The translations under genes were made by a program, and so were the position numbers. The notes beneath the pieces were generated by a model. That model was given only the letters and a program-made list of their open reading frames with translations, had not been told where the DNA came from and ran no database searches. 64,000 nt of DNA from Kiritimatiellaceae bacterium (GTDB lineage Bacteria; Verrucomicrobiota; Kiritimatiellia; Kiritimatiellales; Tichowtungiaceae): NCBI GenBank assembly GCA_013141415.1, contig JABFQY010000003.1, positions 333,729 to 397,728 on the forward strand, in the 5' to 3' direction. Position 1 is the first letter of the stretch, and each line of letters begins with the position of its first letter. Below are positions 52,525 through 61,535 of the stretch, piece after piece.

Positions 52525-54051
52525 CTATTGCTTCTCTCCATCTCCATTTTCATGGGCTGGATCCAGACAATCCGGCGCAGGCGTTCTTGGTAAAGCATCT
52601 CCCCATGCTTTCAGCCGTTTAAGAAGATCGGCTGTTATTTCCGGATACTGTTCAGCAATATTTTTTATCTCATAAGGATCTTTGATGAGATCATACAGCT
52701 CCGTGCGTCCGGTAGCGTACTCATAGACAAGCTTCATGGCTCCGTCCCGGATTGATAAGTTCGCCCAGTCATGAGGTTGCCACTTTGCATCCAGCGTGGC
52801 TTTCCACGGGATTTCTATTCCCTTAAAATTAACGATATCCGTATAAAGAACGCTGTCAAAAACGGGCTTTGTGCGCAGAATCTCTTTCCCTTCAAGAGCC
52901 GGCAGGAGATTTTCCCCATCAGAAACATACCCTTTCGGCAACGATATCCCGGCCGCGGCACAAAGAGTCGGAAGCATGTCCACTGCCGTAAGCAACGTGT
53001 TGCGGTTTACGTAGTCCGCCGGAACCTTCCCCGGCCAGCGGATGAAAAACGGAACTCTCACGCCGCCTTCAAATAAACTGCGTTTACGCCCTTTGAACCC
53101 TCCCGTTTCGCCGCGCGAACCGAAACGGTCATCTTTCGGATTCGGCACCATAACTTCCGGTCCGTTATCACTCGTGAAAATGACAATCGTGTTGGTGCGC
53201 AATCCGTTGTCATCTAAAAATTTAAACAGCTCTCCCAGAAATCGATCTGCATTGCCCAGCGATGCATAATAAGTTTGCTCCGGCTCAGGAATCTCCTTAT
53301 AGGGCGCCCGATATGATGGAAGCGGATCAAACGGAGCATGTCCCTCACGGATATGCAGATTTACAAAAAACGGCTGCCCTTTATTTTTACTGATGAACTC
53401 CATTGTTTTGCGAACCGCCATCTCACTGCGGATTCCCACGGAAGGAAGCCCTTTCCCCCGTGTTTTCCGATATTCTTCCGGCCAGTATTCCTCTCCCAGA
53501 TCAACGATCTGCGGACCATTACGACTGCTCCATATACATGCGTCATCATACCCATATTGAGTTACAGGCGGCGCAGAAGGCGCGTCTGCACTTGCAAGAT
53601 GCCACTTGCCATAGTGTGCCGTTGCGTAACCGGCTTCCTTGAAGAGCCGGGGCAGCATCACCGCATTGACATCCAGCCAGTCCGGCGCGGGATATCTCCT
53701 GCTCTTTTTCGCATCCAACGCATGCTGTATGAAAAAACGACCGGGGAACTGCCCGGTGATAAAGGCCGCCCGGCTCGGTGAACAGATCGGGCTGTTCACA
53801 TTAAACTGGAAAAAATCCGTCCCCTCGCGCGCAAAACGATCCAGATTCGGGGTCTTCAACACCGGATGTCCGTGACAGGAAAGATCCCCCCACCCCCAGT
53901 CGTCGGCGAGAATAAACAGGACGTTGGGGCGAGTATCCGTATTTGTATTCTGCACAACGGCTTGCGCGCTGGCGGGGAGCAGCGTCGGAAGACCAATAGC
54001 CACGGCACCCAACCCAACATTCCTAAGAACTGATATTTCCACTCTTTTCAT
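52525..54051 (-). CDS. Formylglycine sulfatase (Cys type)
   Basis: This 508-residue exported sulfatase has N-terminus MKRVEISVLRNVGLGAVAIG, LPTLLPASA, closely like that of the 49242 sulfatase. ADDWGWGDLSC carries the metal Asp pair and C90-S-P-S-R is the maturation motif. GKWHLASA, RKRSLFEGGVRVPF and TSDNGPEV are also typical. It shares many blocks with the 49242 product, suggesting duplication followed by divergence with the 50753 gene between them. It lies 76 bp after the 1017-residue beta-helix gene. Confidence 0.9.
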   Translation of the reverse strand: MKRVEISVLRNVGLGAVAIGLPTLLPASAQAVVQNTNTDTRPNVLFILADDWGWGDLSCHGHPVLKTPNLDRFAREGTDFFQFNVNSPICSPSRAAFITGQFPGRFFIQHALDAKKSRRYPAPDWLDVNAVMLPRLFKEAGYATAHYGKWHLASADAPSAPPVTQYGYDDACIWSSRNGPQIVDLGEEYWPEEYRKTRGKGLPSVGIRSEMAVRKTMEFISKNKGQPFFVNLHIREGHAPFDPLPSYRAPYKEIPEPEQTYYASLGNADRFLGELFKFLDDNGLRTNTIVIFTSDNGPEVMVPNPKDDRFGSRGETGGFKGRKRSLFEGGVRVPFFIRWPGKVPADYVNRNTLLTAVDMLPTLCAAAGISLPKGYVSDGENLLPALEGKEILRTKPVFDSVLYTDIVNFKGIEIPWKATLDAKWQPHDWANLSIRDGAMKLVYEYATGRTELYDLIKDPYEIKNIAEQYPEITADLLKRLKAWGDALPRTPAPDCLDPAHENGDGEKQ

Positions 54052-54127
54052 TTTTGTTTTTCCGCTTTGAACATCAAATACTTTTTTTCTTGCGGCTTAA
54101 AAGCGAGCCACACCCGGCGCGTATTTG

Positions 54128-57100
54128 TTATTGCGTTAACAGGCGCAGTTCCGCGAAGTTCATCGCTTCTGATACCGTCTTACGCAAGCGGACATAGCTG
54201 TAGGCTGTCGCATTGGTCACACTGCCGACCCAGGTTGATTCGGATGGGAAGGCTGTACTCCCCTGACTGGCCAACTGTACCCAGACGATGCCGTTAGTGG
54301 ATCCTTCGATAACAAAATTACGCCGCGCGACGGGCTGATCCCATCCCTGACGGGCCACCAACTCAACCTGCCGGAAACGTATGGGCCGGTTGAACTCAAT
54401 GCAATATTCCGGCTTGGCTCCGCTCCCCTCGGATCCAGAAGCCCAAATGGTATTGGTGTCGTTATCAACACCACGGTCGGGCAGATAGCTTCCATTGGTA
54501 GAACTGGTCGTGGAGCTCGCAGAAACCTTGCGATTGAGCGCGACGTTTAAGATGGTCGGCAAAGGCGCGGCAACCCAGTTTTTTGCACCGATCCACTCGG
54601 GCTGAATCCCCGCACGGTCTTTTACCGCCTGATCCTGAATGTCGTTATTCGTTGAAACGGTGTTGTAATACTGTGCCGCCTGCGCCGCTGTAATCGGGAA
54701 ACTGGGAATAGGCGTACCATCAGGAAACGTCGTTGACGTTCCGTAATTGTGAAAAAATACGGACGGCCAATTTGTGTCAATATTTTCCATTACATTCCGC
54801 TGAGCAATCACATCATAAGTGCCGCTATCAAAATACAGGCCGCAAATAGGCTGAATGCTCTCTGCATAAGGGCTCCTTACGATGTCTTTCAAGTAATTCT
54901 CGAATATCCACAGATCATCCTGATGATTCCCATAGGTATAAATTCCAGCTCCGTCCTGAACATATTCAAACATGTCATGAATATAGTTAGCCTTGATCTC
55001 GTTATCCCATAATGGAGCGTTGGCATAGTCGGCGCGATTAAGCCCCCATCCCCATGAGATGCCGCTGTAAGGACCCCCGTCAATTTCGTTGTGGGTAATC
55101 AGATGTCCCGGCCCCATCACACCGACCAGCGCCGGTGTCATTTCGTAAACAGAGCCGGAGTTCTTCATATAGTTGTTTACGATGCGGCAGTCCTGAACGT
55201 ATTCAGTCGCCTGGTTAAACTGGTTTGTATCGAATGTCGAAGCCGCGCCATAAATCTCAACCGCCGCGCCGCCGACGTCCCTGAAATAACAGCCTTCAAT
55301 ATCACTGCTCGTTACACTCTTATAAAACCCCAGCGCCGTTGTCGCAAGGCGGTAGAACCGGCACCGGACAAAGTCGATCCGATCCGCATTTTCCACCAGA
55401 ACGGCCAGCGGAATTTTGGCGCGATTTCCGTTTCGATCATAATGGCCGACCGCCTGCGTACCGAGAAAGCCATAGCTGGTCGTTTCATTCCATGTGTTTT
55501 CAGAGAAGTTAATTCCCCGGAAGACAATGTCATGAGCGCGGCTAGTCAGGGTTGTGCCTTTGACTTCCATAACCCGGTCTCCGAGCGGAACCGCCACCAC
55601 CAGATTGTCCGTCGTTTCTCCGGTGCGATGTTTATAGTAAATATATTGACTGCCTTTCCAGAACTCACCCTCTTGATCGATGAACGTCGGCGAATTCTGA
55701 AACCGGTAAGAGTACAGTATGTTTTGATTCTGATACCAAACGCCGTAATAATCGGCGGTAAAAGTACCACTCGGATTGTTATTAAACATGCGATTCCGCT
55801 CGGAAGTCCGGGGCTTTAAATAAACATAGCCGCCTGACTCATAAGCCGATTCGATCCGAGCGATGGTGTGCGCCCATTTATGATAAAGTTTAATTTCCAC
55901 CGGGTACCCGGCGGCAAGTGCATTCGTGGCCTGTGTGACCAATGTGCTTTTAGCGACCCGGATCGTATTTGAAATGCTGCTGGATGTGTTGGTTTTGATA
56001 AGAGCCGCTCCGCGCGTCACCATATCCGAACGGGCCAGAACGGCGGGGGTGCCGGGGCCGTTTATACCTGTTGAAAGATCCCGGAATAAATTGGTAACCG
56101 TCGCGACGGACCACCAATACGAAGGGCCCACATTCCACCCTGTAACAATCTGCTTGCTTCGGCTGATCGCCGGAAAACATCCTTCGTCATTGCGATAGAT
56201 CACTTTATAGCCGTCTTTACCGGAGTCGCTTTCATTGAACACCAAGATGGAATCCATACAATAAAAGCCGCTGGCTAAGACAACTTCCACGTCTCCATAC
56301 CAAGTGCCGGTTAAATTCCTTATTTTATCGCGAGCCCCTGTAAGTGTCGTCGCATTGGCCCAGTTAACTCCGCTTGCACTTTCGCTGCCGTCCACTTTGA
56401 CATAGTAGCTCTTCCATGCCGGCTCCGGAATGCTTTCAATCTGAATATTATCGATATTGAATTTACTGCCCGACTGCCCAAGAGCCCCGCCGGTTCCAAA
56501 CGTGAACGTATCGAGAAAGGCTACACCACTCATGAAACCGAGGCCGGTCTTGTCAATTACCAATACGCCATTGGTGGTGCTGCCCTGTCCTTCCCAAACC
56601 TTTATATCAAAGGTATCGGAGCTGCTGCTCATCCCGTGAACTGCAATGGCCACCCGGTACCAATAACTTGTGGACAATACATAGGAACTCACCGCCACCA
56701 GACCGCTTCCATCATTGTATTTCATCGTTCCGTCTCCATTCATGAGATTCACCTGTACGGCGGGAGTGGCTCCAGAGTAGAGAAAGAGTGAGGGATTCTG
56801 GCCGTTGGTTCGAACATTGAAATCAAATGAAAAAAGCATGGCATGGTTCTGGGTATCAAATATGTTGGAAATTCGCTGATTCGCCAAAGTGGGTGTCGTG
56901 TTGCTGTCATAGATATACAACGATCTGCCGCCACCGCTGAAATAGGATGATATTCCGCCGATACTATTCGTCTGACTGCCCGTCGCGTTGACAGCCGTCC
57001 ACCCATCCTGTCCAATGATCGGAGCCAATACGTTGTAACTCTCAAAGTCCTCGGAAAACAGGATACCCCCGTGAGCCGATCCGACGGCTGCGAACAAAAG

Positions 57101-57181
57101 GGAAAACAGAATACTCCCGTAAGCCGCCCCAGCGGTTGCGAGCACAAGAAACCCAGCGATTACTTTCTTAACTAATCTCAT
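54128..57181 (-). CDS. Three-domain secreted protein: jelly-roll, beta-helix, F5/8 type C
   Basis: This 1017-residue protein has a signal region (MRLVKKVIAGFLVLATAGAAYG) whose second half is tandemly repeated (14-27 and 30-43). Residues 40-255 form a jelly-roll domain like those at 59.8-62.4 kb, ending in NIDNIQIESIPEPA, a PEP-CTERM-like tag now internal. Residues 255-870 form a right-handed beta-helix (GH141/pectate-lyase-like: DIVFRGINFSENTW, GHLITHNEIDGGPYSGISWG). Residues 875-1017 are a discoidin-type carbohydrate-binding domain (NVALNRKVSASSTT). It probably binds and cleaves polysaccharide. The gene looks like a fusion; see the split pair next door. Confidence 0.78.
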   Translation of the reverse strand: MRLVKKVIAGFLVLATAGAAYGSILFSLLFAAVGSAHGGILFSEDFESYNVLAPIIGQDGWTAVNATGSQTNSIGGISSYFSGGGRSLYIYDSNTTPTLANQRISNIFDTQNHAMLFSFDFNVRTNGQNPSLFLYSGATPAVQVNLMNGDGTMKYNDGSGLVAVSSYVLSTSYWYRVAIAVHGMSSSSDTFDIKVWEGQGSTTNGVLVIDKTGLGFMSGVAFLDTFTFGTGGALGQSGSKFNIDNIQIESIPEPAWKSYYVKVDGSESASGVNWANATTLTGARDKIRNLTGTWYGDVEVVLASGFYCMDSILVFNESDSGKDGYKVIYRNDEGCFPAISRSKQIVTGWNVGPSYWWSVATVTNLFRDLSTGINGPGTPAVLARSDMVTRGAALIKTNTSSSISNTIRVAKSTLVTQATNALAAGYPVEIKLYHKWAHTIARIESAYESGGYVYLKPRTSERNRMFNNNPSGTFTADYYGVWYQNQNILYSYRFQNSPTFIDQEGEFWKGSQYIYYKHRTGETTDNLVVAVPLGDRVMEVKGTTLTSRAHDIVFRGINFSENTWNETTSYGFLGTQAVGHYDRNGNRAKIPLAVLVENADRIDFVRCRFYRLATTALGFYKSVTSSDIEGCYFRDVGGAAVEIYGAASTFDTNQFNQATEYVQDCRIVNNYMKNSGSVYEMTPALVGVMGPGHLITHNEIDGGPYSGISWGWGLNRADYANAPLWDNEIKANYIHDMFEYVQDGAGIYTYGNHQDDLWIFENYLKDIVRSPYAESIQPICGLYFDSGTYDVIAQRNVMENIDTNWPSVFFHNYGTSTTFPDGTPIPSFPITAAQAAQYYNTVSTNNDIQDQAVKDRAGIQPEWIGAKNWVAAPLPTILNVALNRKVSASSTTSSTNGSYLPDRGVDNDTNTIWASGSEGSGAKPEYCIEFNRPIRFRQVELVARQGWDQPVARRNFVIEGSTNGIVWVQLASQGSTAFPSESTWVGSVTNATAYSYVRLRKTVSEAMNFAELRLLTQ

Positions 57182-57222
57182 GGCCTATCTCCTTTTGCTT
57201 GTTTTTCTGACTGTTGAAAAAA

Positions 57223-59850
57223 TTACAGAGCCGTCCGGTGAATCAGCACCAGTTCAGGCCGGGAGTCCTCATACGCTGTATTGCTCAGATAAAAACCGGG
57301 GGCATTGGTCGAACGATCATTGACGACAACCATAAAGGTAACGCTGTGATCCGTATCCTGATTGATCATCGCCAGTCCCTTGGCATTCAAAGGAATACTG
57401 AAGGCGGTCTGAGACAGGGTTCCCGCCGGAACCGTAACCGATGCGGCGAGCGCGGTGTCGGCTGGCACAAACGGATTCGGATTGGCTGCCGGATTCCATG
57501 CCTGCGACGGGACGCTACTCGCATTGTGCGCCGGCGCATTGTTCCACGTCAGCGTGTTTTCTGTCCAGCCGGTCTCCGCCGCCTCATTAGTGATCGCCAC
57601 AATGCTGTAGCTGTTGCCCTCAGAACAATTGGTGGTAATACCCAGCTTGAGCGCGGCCGAAATCGCTACGGGAACATTGGCCGGCAGGTTAAACCGATAG
57701 TAAATAACCCTCTTGAAAGTCCCGGTCCCATTCCATAAACATCTGCCATTATAGGTGGCGCCAGCATAGGTGGTGTCCGGCTGATCTGCGGCAATGTAAC
57801 CCGATTCAACGGATACAACCGGAAAGGTATGCTCAAGGGTCTTCACCAGTCCCGTCCAGGCCGCCTCTCCGTAAAGTCCGGCGGCGGCATAATTAATGGC
57901 CTGGAATCCCAGAGAAAACGCCGGCGAATTGGTCGGAAGAGTAAAATCATCCGTAAGCGGGTTTACAAACAGAGGATCGGCCAGCCGGGAATGCACGTCG
58001 TGCCCTGCCGCCTTCCACTGCGTAAATGTATTGGATCCAAACAGGATGTTGGTCGGCGTATTCCAATACAGGTTGTAGTCCATCTGCACAGGATGAGTGG
58101 CGTCCACGGCGCGATAAAACTGATTTGTCCCGTTGCAGTAGCTGATATTGCAGTTGATGTAGAAGTTGGTGTGTCCGGACGGAGTATTCGTGCCGGCCAG
58201 TCCAGACTGGTAAAGATAGCCGCAGTAAGCAAAAATATTATTCCGTGCCGTGTTGTCCCACCCCATATTCCGCATCAGCCCCACCGATTCAGCCCGGTAC
58301 ACCAGATTGCTTTCAAACAGCATGTCGCAGCCGTACGCGTCGGCATAAAGACCTTCTCCTCCATACTCGTAACAGGTCACGTCGTGAATGATGTTGTTGC
58401 GAACCACTGTTCCCGGCGACTTATTCACCAGATAAATGCCCGCCAGATCACTCAGCACATTCCGCCCGATATAACCGATACGGTTATATGCAATCAGGTT
58501 GTTAGAGGAAGAACCGGCCGTCGTGCTCCATCCCCAGCCGACCGATATGCCGGTGTAGTCCTGATCGGAAATTTCATTGTGCGAAACCACATTGTTCGCA
58601 CTGTTTAAAATCCCGATCCCGCAGCCGCCGCGGAAAACACGTCCGCAATCGTGGATCAGGTTGTTATCCACCGTAATCCGCTGTGTCAGTTCGGCGCTCG
58701 GAACCGGATCCGGATAGGACATCGTTCCCGCCTTCAGAGCGGAGCCGCCGATGTCATAAAAGTGATTCTTTTGAATCAGTACATCCCGGCAGCCGTCCTC
58801 CAGCCAGACGGCATCGGCACCAACATGCCTGAAAACACAGTCCGTGATGGCTGCCTCTTGCAGATAATCACCGTGCACCGCATAGGAGCGCATACTGCGG
58901 CCCAACTGGCCATCTGCTGAGTTGGTACGCGGTATATCCCAGCCGCAATGTTCAAACACAATCCCTTTTACGGCCACATGGGTCACGGGCTGGCCAACCG
59001 TTCCGGCAAACAGCAGCAGATTGCTGACTGCCGGAGCAACGGCGTTTGTAATCGTCTCCCCCTCTTCCAGTATGTAATAGACCTTGCCGGCCGACTTATC
59101 CAAATACCACTCGCCCGGAGCATCCAAAGCGGCGCGGTAGTTTTCGATAATGAACCGGATATCCGATGTAAAACGGGTGATCGGATGATAGGTGTCTGCC
59201 GCCAAATAAACCAGATTGGTCGTATAGTCCACATGGGTGATCGCGTGCAAAGAGGTGGTCCAGGCATGAAAAACAGTCATATAAATATTCGTGATATCAG
59301 AAGGCGAAGGCACCCCGTCAAGCTGACCCGCTTTGAAATAAAAGCGGTTGTAATTTTCCCGGTAATTCGTATCCGTAACCTTAGCCGGGTTATATGCGCG
59401 AGCGCCATGATACCAGCCTTCGTTCGGCGTGCGGGCGCGCGTTTTACGCTCCCCGTTGATAAACAGTTGTCCGAAATCCATCCCCGCCGGAACTGTCGCG
59501 CTCCACAGCCCGTTGGACACCTGCTGCCATCCGGCGATCTCCGGACCGCCGCTGATCACGGCATTCCCCGTATGTTCCGCTTTCAGGATAATCCCGGAAT
59601 GCTGCGCTCCGAAAAAGAGCGGGTTGCTGATCCGGTAGCACCCGTCTTTCAGTACGACGGTGACCGTGCGTTGAGACAGCGCAGCGGCTTTGTCCAGCCC
59701 AACCTGAACGGAGGCCACCGGCTGCTCCGCCGTGCCGTTATTCGCATCGCTCCCGGCGGGAGAAACATACACGCTGGTTTCCGTGCCCTGTAACAACAGG
59801 AGTAATCCCAGCATTGTATTGAGCGGAGTTCCAAACATCTCAACCTGCAT
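57223..59850 (-). CDS. Right-handed beta-helix glycoside hydrolase (GH141-like)
   Basis: This protein of about 875 residues starts at ATG 59850, overlapping the preceding stop as TGATG. A hydrophobic N-terminus (TMLGLLLLLQG) may direct export. SVYVSPAGSDANNGTAEQPV, VISGGPEIAGWQQ and ERKTRARTPNEGWY are the opening signature of GH141-like beta-helix enzymes, a family with fucosidase and xylanase members. The helix continues to about 640. The last 180 residues are a DNRLRE-type beta-sandwich (YYRFNLPANVPVAISAALKL, GWTENTLTWNNAPAH). With sulfatases beside it, a sulfated fucose-containing target is possible but not proven. Confidence 0.8.
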   Translation of the reverse strand: MQVEMFGTPLNTMLGLLLLLQGTETSVYVSPAGSDANNGTAEQPVASVQVGLDKAAALSQRTVTVVLKDGCYRISNPLFFGAQHSGIILKAEHTGNAVISGGPEIAGWQQVSNGLWSATVPAGMDFGQLFINGERKTRARTPNEGWYHGARAYNPAKVTDTNYRENYNRFYFKAGQLDGVPSPSDITNIYMTVFHAWTTSLHAITHVDYTTNLVYLAADTYHPITRFTSDIRFIIENYRAALDAPGEWYLDKSAGKVYYILEEGETITNAVAPAVSNLLLFAGTVGQPVTHVAVKGIVFEHCGWDIPRTNSADGQLGRSMRSYAVHGDYLQEAAITDCVFRHVGADAVWLEDGCRDVLIQKNHFYDIGGSALKAGTMSYPDPVPSAELTQRITVDNNLIHDCGRVFRGGCGIGILNSANNVVSHNEISDQDYTGISVGWGWSTTAGSSSNNLIAYNRIGYIGRNVLSDLAGIYLVNKSPGTVVRNNIIHDVTCYEYGGEGLYADAYGCDMLFESNLVYRAESVGLMRNMGWDNTARNNIFAYCGYLYQSGLAGTNTPSGHTNFYINCNISYCNGTNQFYRAVDATHPVQMDYNLYWNTPTNILFGSNTFTQWKAAGHDVHSRLADPLFVNPLTDDFTLPTNSPAFSLGFQAINYAAAGLYGEAAWTGLVKTLEHTFPVVSVESGYIAADQPDTTYAGATYNGRCLWNGTGTFKRVIYYRFNLPANVPVAISAALKLGITTNCSEGNSYSIVAITNEAAETGWTENTLTWNNAPAHNASSVPSQAWNPAANPNPFVPADTALAASVTVPAGTLSQTAFSIPLNAKGLAMINQDTDHSVTFMVVVNDRSTNAPGFYLSNTAYEDSRPELVLIHRTAL

Positions 59851-60566
59851 CAAGGCTGTTCGGATAAAGGGGCTATCTGAATATTATCGAGATAAAATTC
59901 GCAACCGCCTGTTCCGGCATTAGCAATGGTTCCGAACTGGAAATGAGTAAGGGCTGCGCCCTTGTTCCGAAAAGCAAGCCCCTTTACATTGATCACCTCT
60001 GTGCCGTTCGATCCGCCGGCTCCCTCCAGAATCCGCAAGTCATAGGTGTCGGAGCTTCCGCTAAGATCACCCATTGTAATCTCTACATGATACCACAGAC
60101 CCGTGGATAATTTATAGGAAGCAACGTCTTCCAGTTTTTCGGCACTACGATGCCTCACTGTTCCCGTCACATTAAAAAAATTCAGCGACAGAATTGCTTT
60201 CGTTCCAGCAAACAATGTAAGCGAAGGATTTTGCACGTTCGTTAAAACATTATAATCGAATGAAAAAACCACCGGTTCGGACAGCTTTATCGATTTGTTG
60301 ACCACGAGCAAATTAAGCAAGCTGGGCGCATTATCTTTATCTGAATAAAAAAGAGATTTTGATCCCCCGTTAAAAAATGATCCCGCTTCAACAATTGATT
60401 GTTTCTGTTTCGCCGTCTCGTCAACCGTTGTAAAACCATTCTGACGGCTGATGCTGCTCCCCGGCTCATAACTCTCGAAGTTTTCGGAAAATATACTGTT
60501 GCCACAGGCTGCTCTGACTACGATGAGCATGATGGCAGCAACTACTGTTGCTTTGGACAATTTCAT
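59850..60566 (-). CDS. Secreted jelly-roll protein (238 aa)
   Basis: This 238-residue exported protein (signal VVAAIMLIVVRAACG) begins SIFSENFESYEPGSSISRQNG and ends YLDNIQIAPLSEQP. It has the same domain as the N-terminus of the 1017-residue fusion protein and the two proteins to its right. It lacks a PEP-CTERM anchor, having only the stub after LDNIQI. Its stop overlaps the start of the GH141-like gene (TGATG), so the two are translationally coupled. It probably binds carbohydrate or aids the enzyme; the function is unproven. Confidence 0.7.
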   Translation of the reverse strand: MKLSKATVVAAIMLIVVRAACGNSIFSENFESYEPGSSISRQNGFTTVDETAKQKQSIVEAGSFFNGGSKSLFYSDKDNAPSLLNLLVVNKSIKLSEPVVFSFDYNVLTNVQNPSLTLFAGTKAILSLNFFNVTGTVRHRSAEKLEDVASYKLSTGLWYHVEITMGDLSGSSDTYDLRILEGAGGSNGTEVINVKGLAFRNKGAALTHFQFGTIANAGTGGCEFYLDNIQIAPLSEQP

Positions 60567-60632
60567 TTTTCTTTCCTCCTGATTGAATGTTTATTCTGCC
60601 CGCCAGCCTATTGACCTGCCGTAACAGCTGGT

Positions 60633-61433
60633 TCAGTTTGTAATCATAAAGAGTGATAGTTTTGCCGGGCCGGCAGTGCCCCCGACCTGAATATTATCTA
60701 TGTTGTAAAGAGATGCCGTATTGGTCGACTGCGTTCTGAAGTCAAGCCCGTCAATATAGGAGGCATTAATCCGCATCGCCACATTAGTGAGATCGACAAC
60801 CAAGGTACCGGCTTGATTATAGCCGCCCGCCGGTGCCGCTTGCCACACCTTCAAGTTATAGGTGTCAGTCGCCGTGCTGAGATCGCCGATTGTCATCTCT
60901 ATGCGATACCAGTTGGCCGTGCTGACACTAACGCTACTAATAGAGGACGCGTTGGTAACAAAATTTTGAAAATAACGGTTGGTCGTACCGCCCAGATTCA
61001 GCGTTGCAACCCACGCATTCCCCGCGCGAAGATCAAACGTGGGAGTCACGCCCGCCGAACCAGGGGCTCCATTTGATCTTATGTTAAAATCAAACGAGAT
61101 TTTTACGTTCCCGTTATTGGATATCGACGTTGCGCCGCTGTTCGTTGAACTGTATATCAGCGTCTGATTCAGAGGATTAGTGGTGCTGGAATCAAATACA
61201 TACAAAGACCTTAGAGTGGTGTTTGTCGTGAAAAAAGACCCGACACCGCCAATGCTGTTAGATTGGTTTCCGGCCATGCCTGTGCCTGTCCATCCGTTTC
61301 CACTGCCAATAAAGCCAGTAGCTCCGCCTGCGTAACTCTGGAAGTCTTCGGAATATAACCCGGCACCGTAAGCCGCTCCAACGGCTGCGAGCGCGAAAGC
61401 ACCTGCTACTACTTTTTTAATAACGCACTTCAT
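60633..61433 (-). CDS. Secreted jelly-roll protein (266 aa), duplicate without anchor
   Basis: This 266-residue exported protein starts at ATG 61433 (AAGGAG upstream) with MKCVIKKVVAGAFALAAVGA. A longer reading from 61514 is rejected because it would translate through the terminator of the upstream gene. It is nearly the same as the 61536 product through the central domain, with an apparently identical 386-bp DNA block. The C-terminus after YNIDNIQVGG is only TAGPAKLSLFMITN, with no PEP-CTERM signal. It is probably released, while its twin is anchored. Binding role inferred from fold. Confidence 0.75.
   Translation of the reverse strand: MKCVIKKVVAGAFALAAVGAAYGAGLYSEDFQSYAGGATGFIGSGNGWTGTGMAGNQSNSIGGVGSFFTTNTTLRSLYVFDSSTTNPLNQTLIYSSTNSGATSISNNGNVKISFDFNIRSNGAPGSAGVTPTFDLRAGNAWVATLNLGGTTNRYFQNFVTNASSISSVSVSTANWYRIEMTIGDLSTATDTYNLKVWQAAPAGGYNQAGTLVVDLTNVAMRINASYIDGLDFRTQSTNTASLYNIDNIQVGGTAGPAKLSLFMITN
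60799..61184. repeat. 386-bp block duplicated at 61741-62126
   Basis: Reading both copies side by side I find no difference over 386 bp, offset 942 bp. Flanking bases differ by scattered substitutions. It lies in the two neighbouring jelly-roll genes and points to recent duplication or gene conversion. Confidence 0.8.
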
Positions 61434-61483
61434 TTCGTTTCTCCTTTTTTGATTAAAGCCATTACCGGGTCTCATACGGATAT

Positions 61484-61518
61484 AAGAAAAAAGAGTGCTC
61501 TCCGCAGAGAGCACTCTT
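61484..61518 (-). terminator. Rho-independent terminator after the PEP-CTERM jelly-roll gene
   Basis: On the minus strand AAGAGTGCTCTC / GAGAGCACTCTT, a perfect 12-bp stem with loop TGCG, is followed by TTTTTT. It lies 17 bp after the 61536 stop and separates the two duplicated genes. Confidence 0.9.
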
Positions 61519-61535
61519 AGCCGTCGCCGGTTCGT

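Noticed and set aside
61434-61514. A 27-residue N-terminal extension of the 266-aa jelly-roll protein
   Set aside because: It would translate through the perfect terminator stem at 61491-61518; the internal ATG has AAGGAG and a normal signal peptide.
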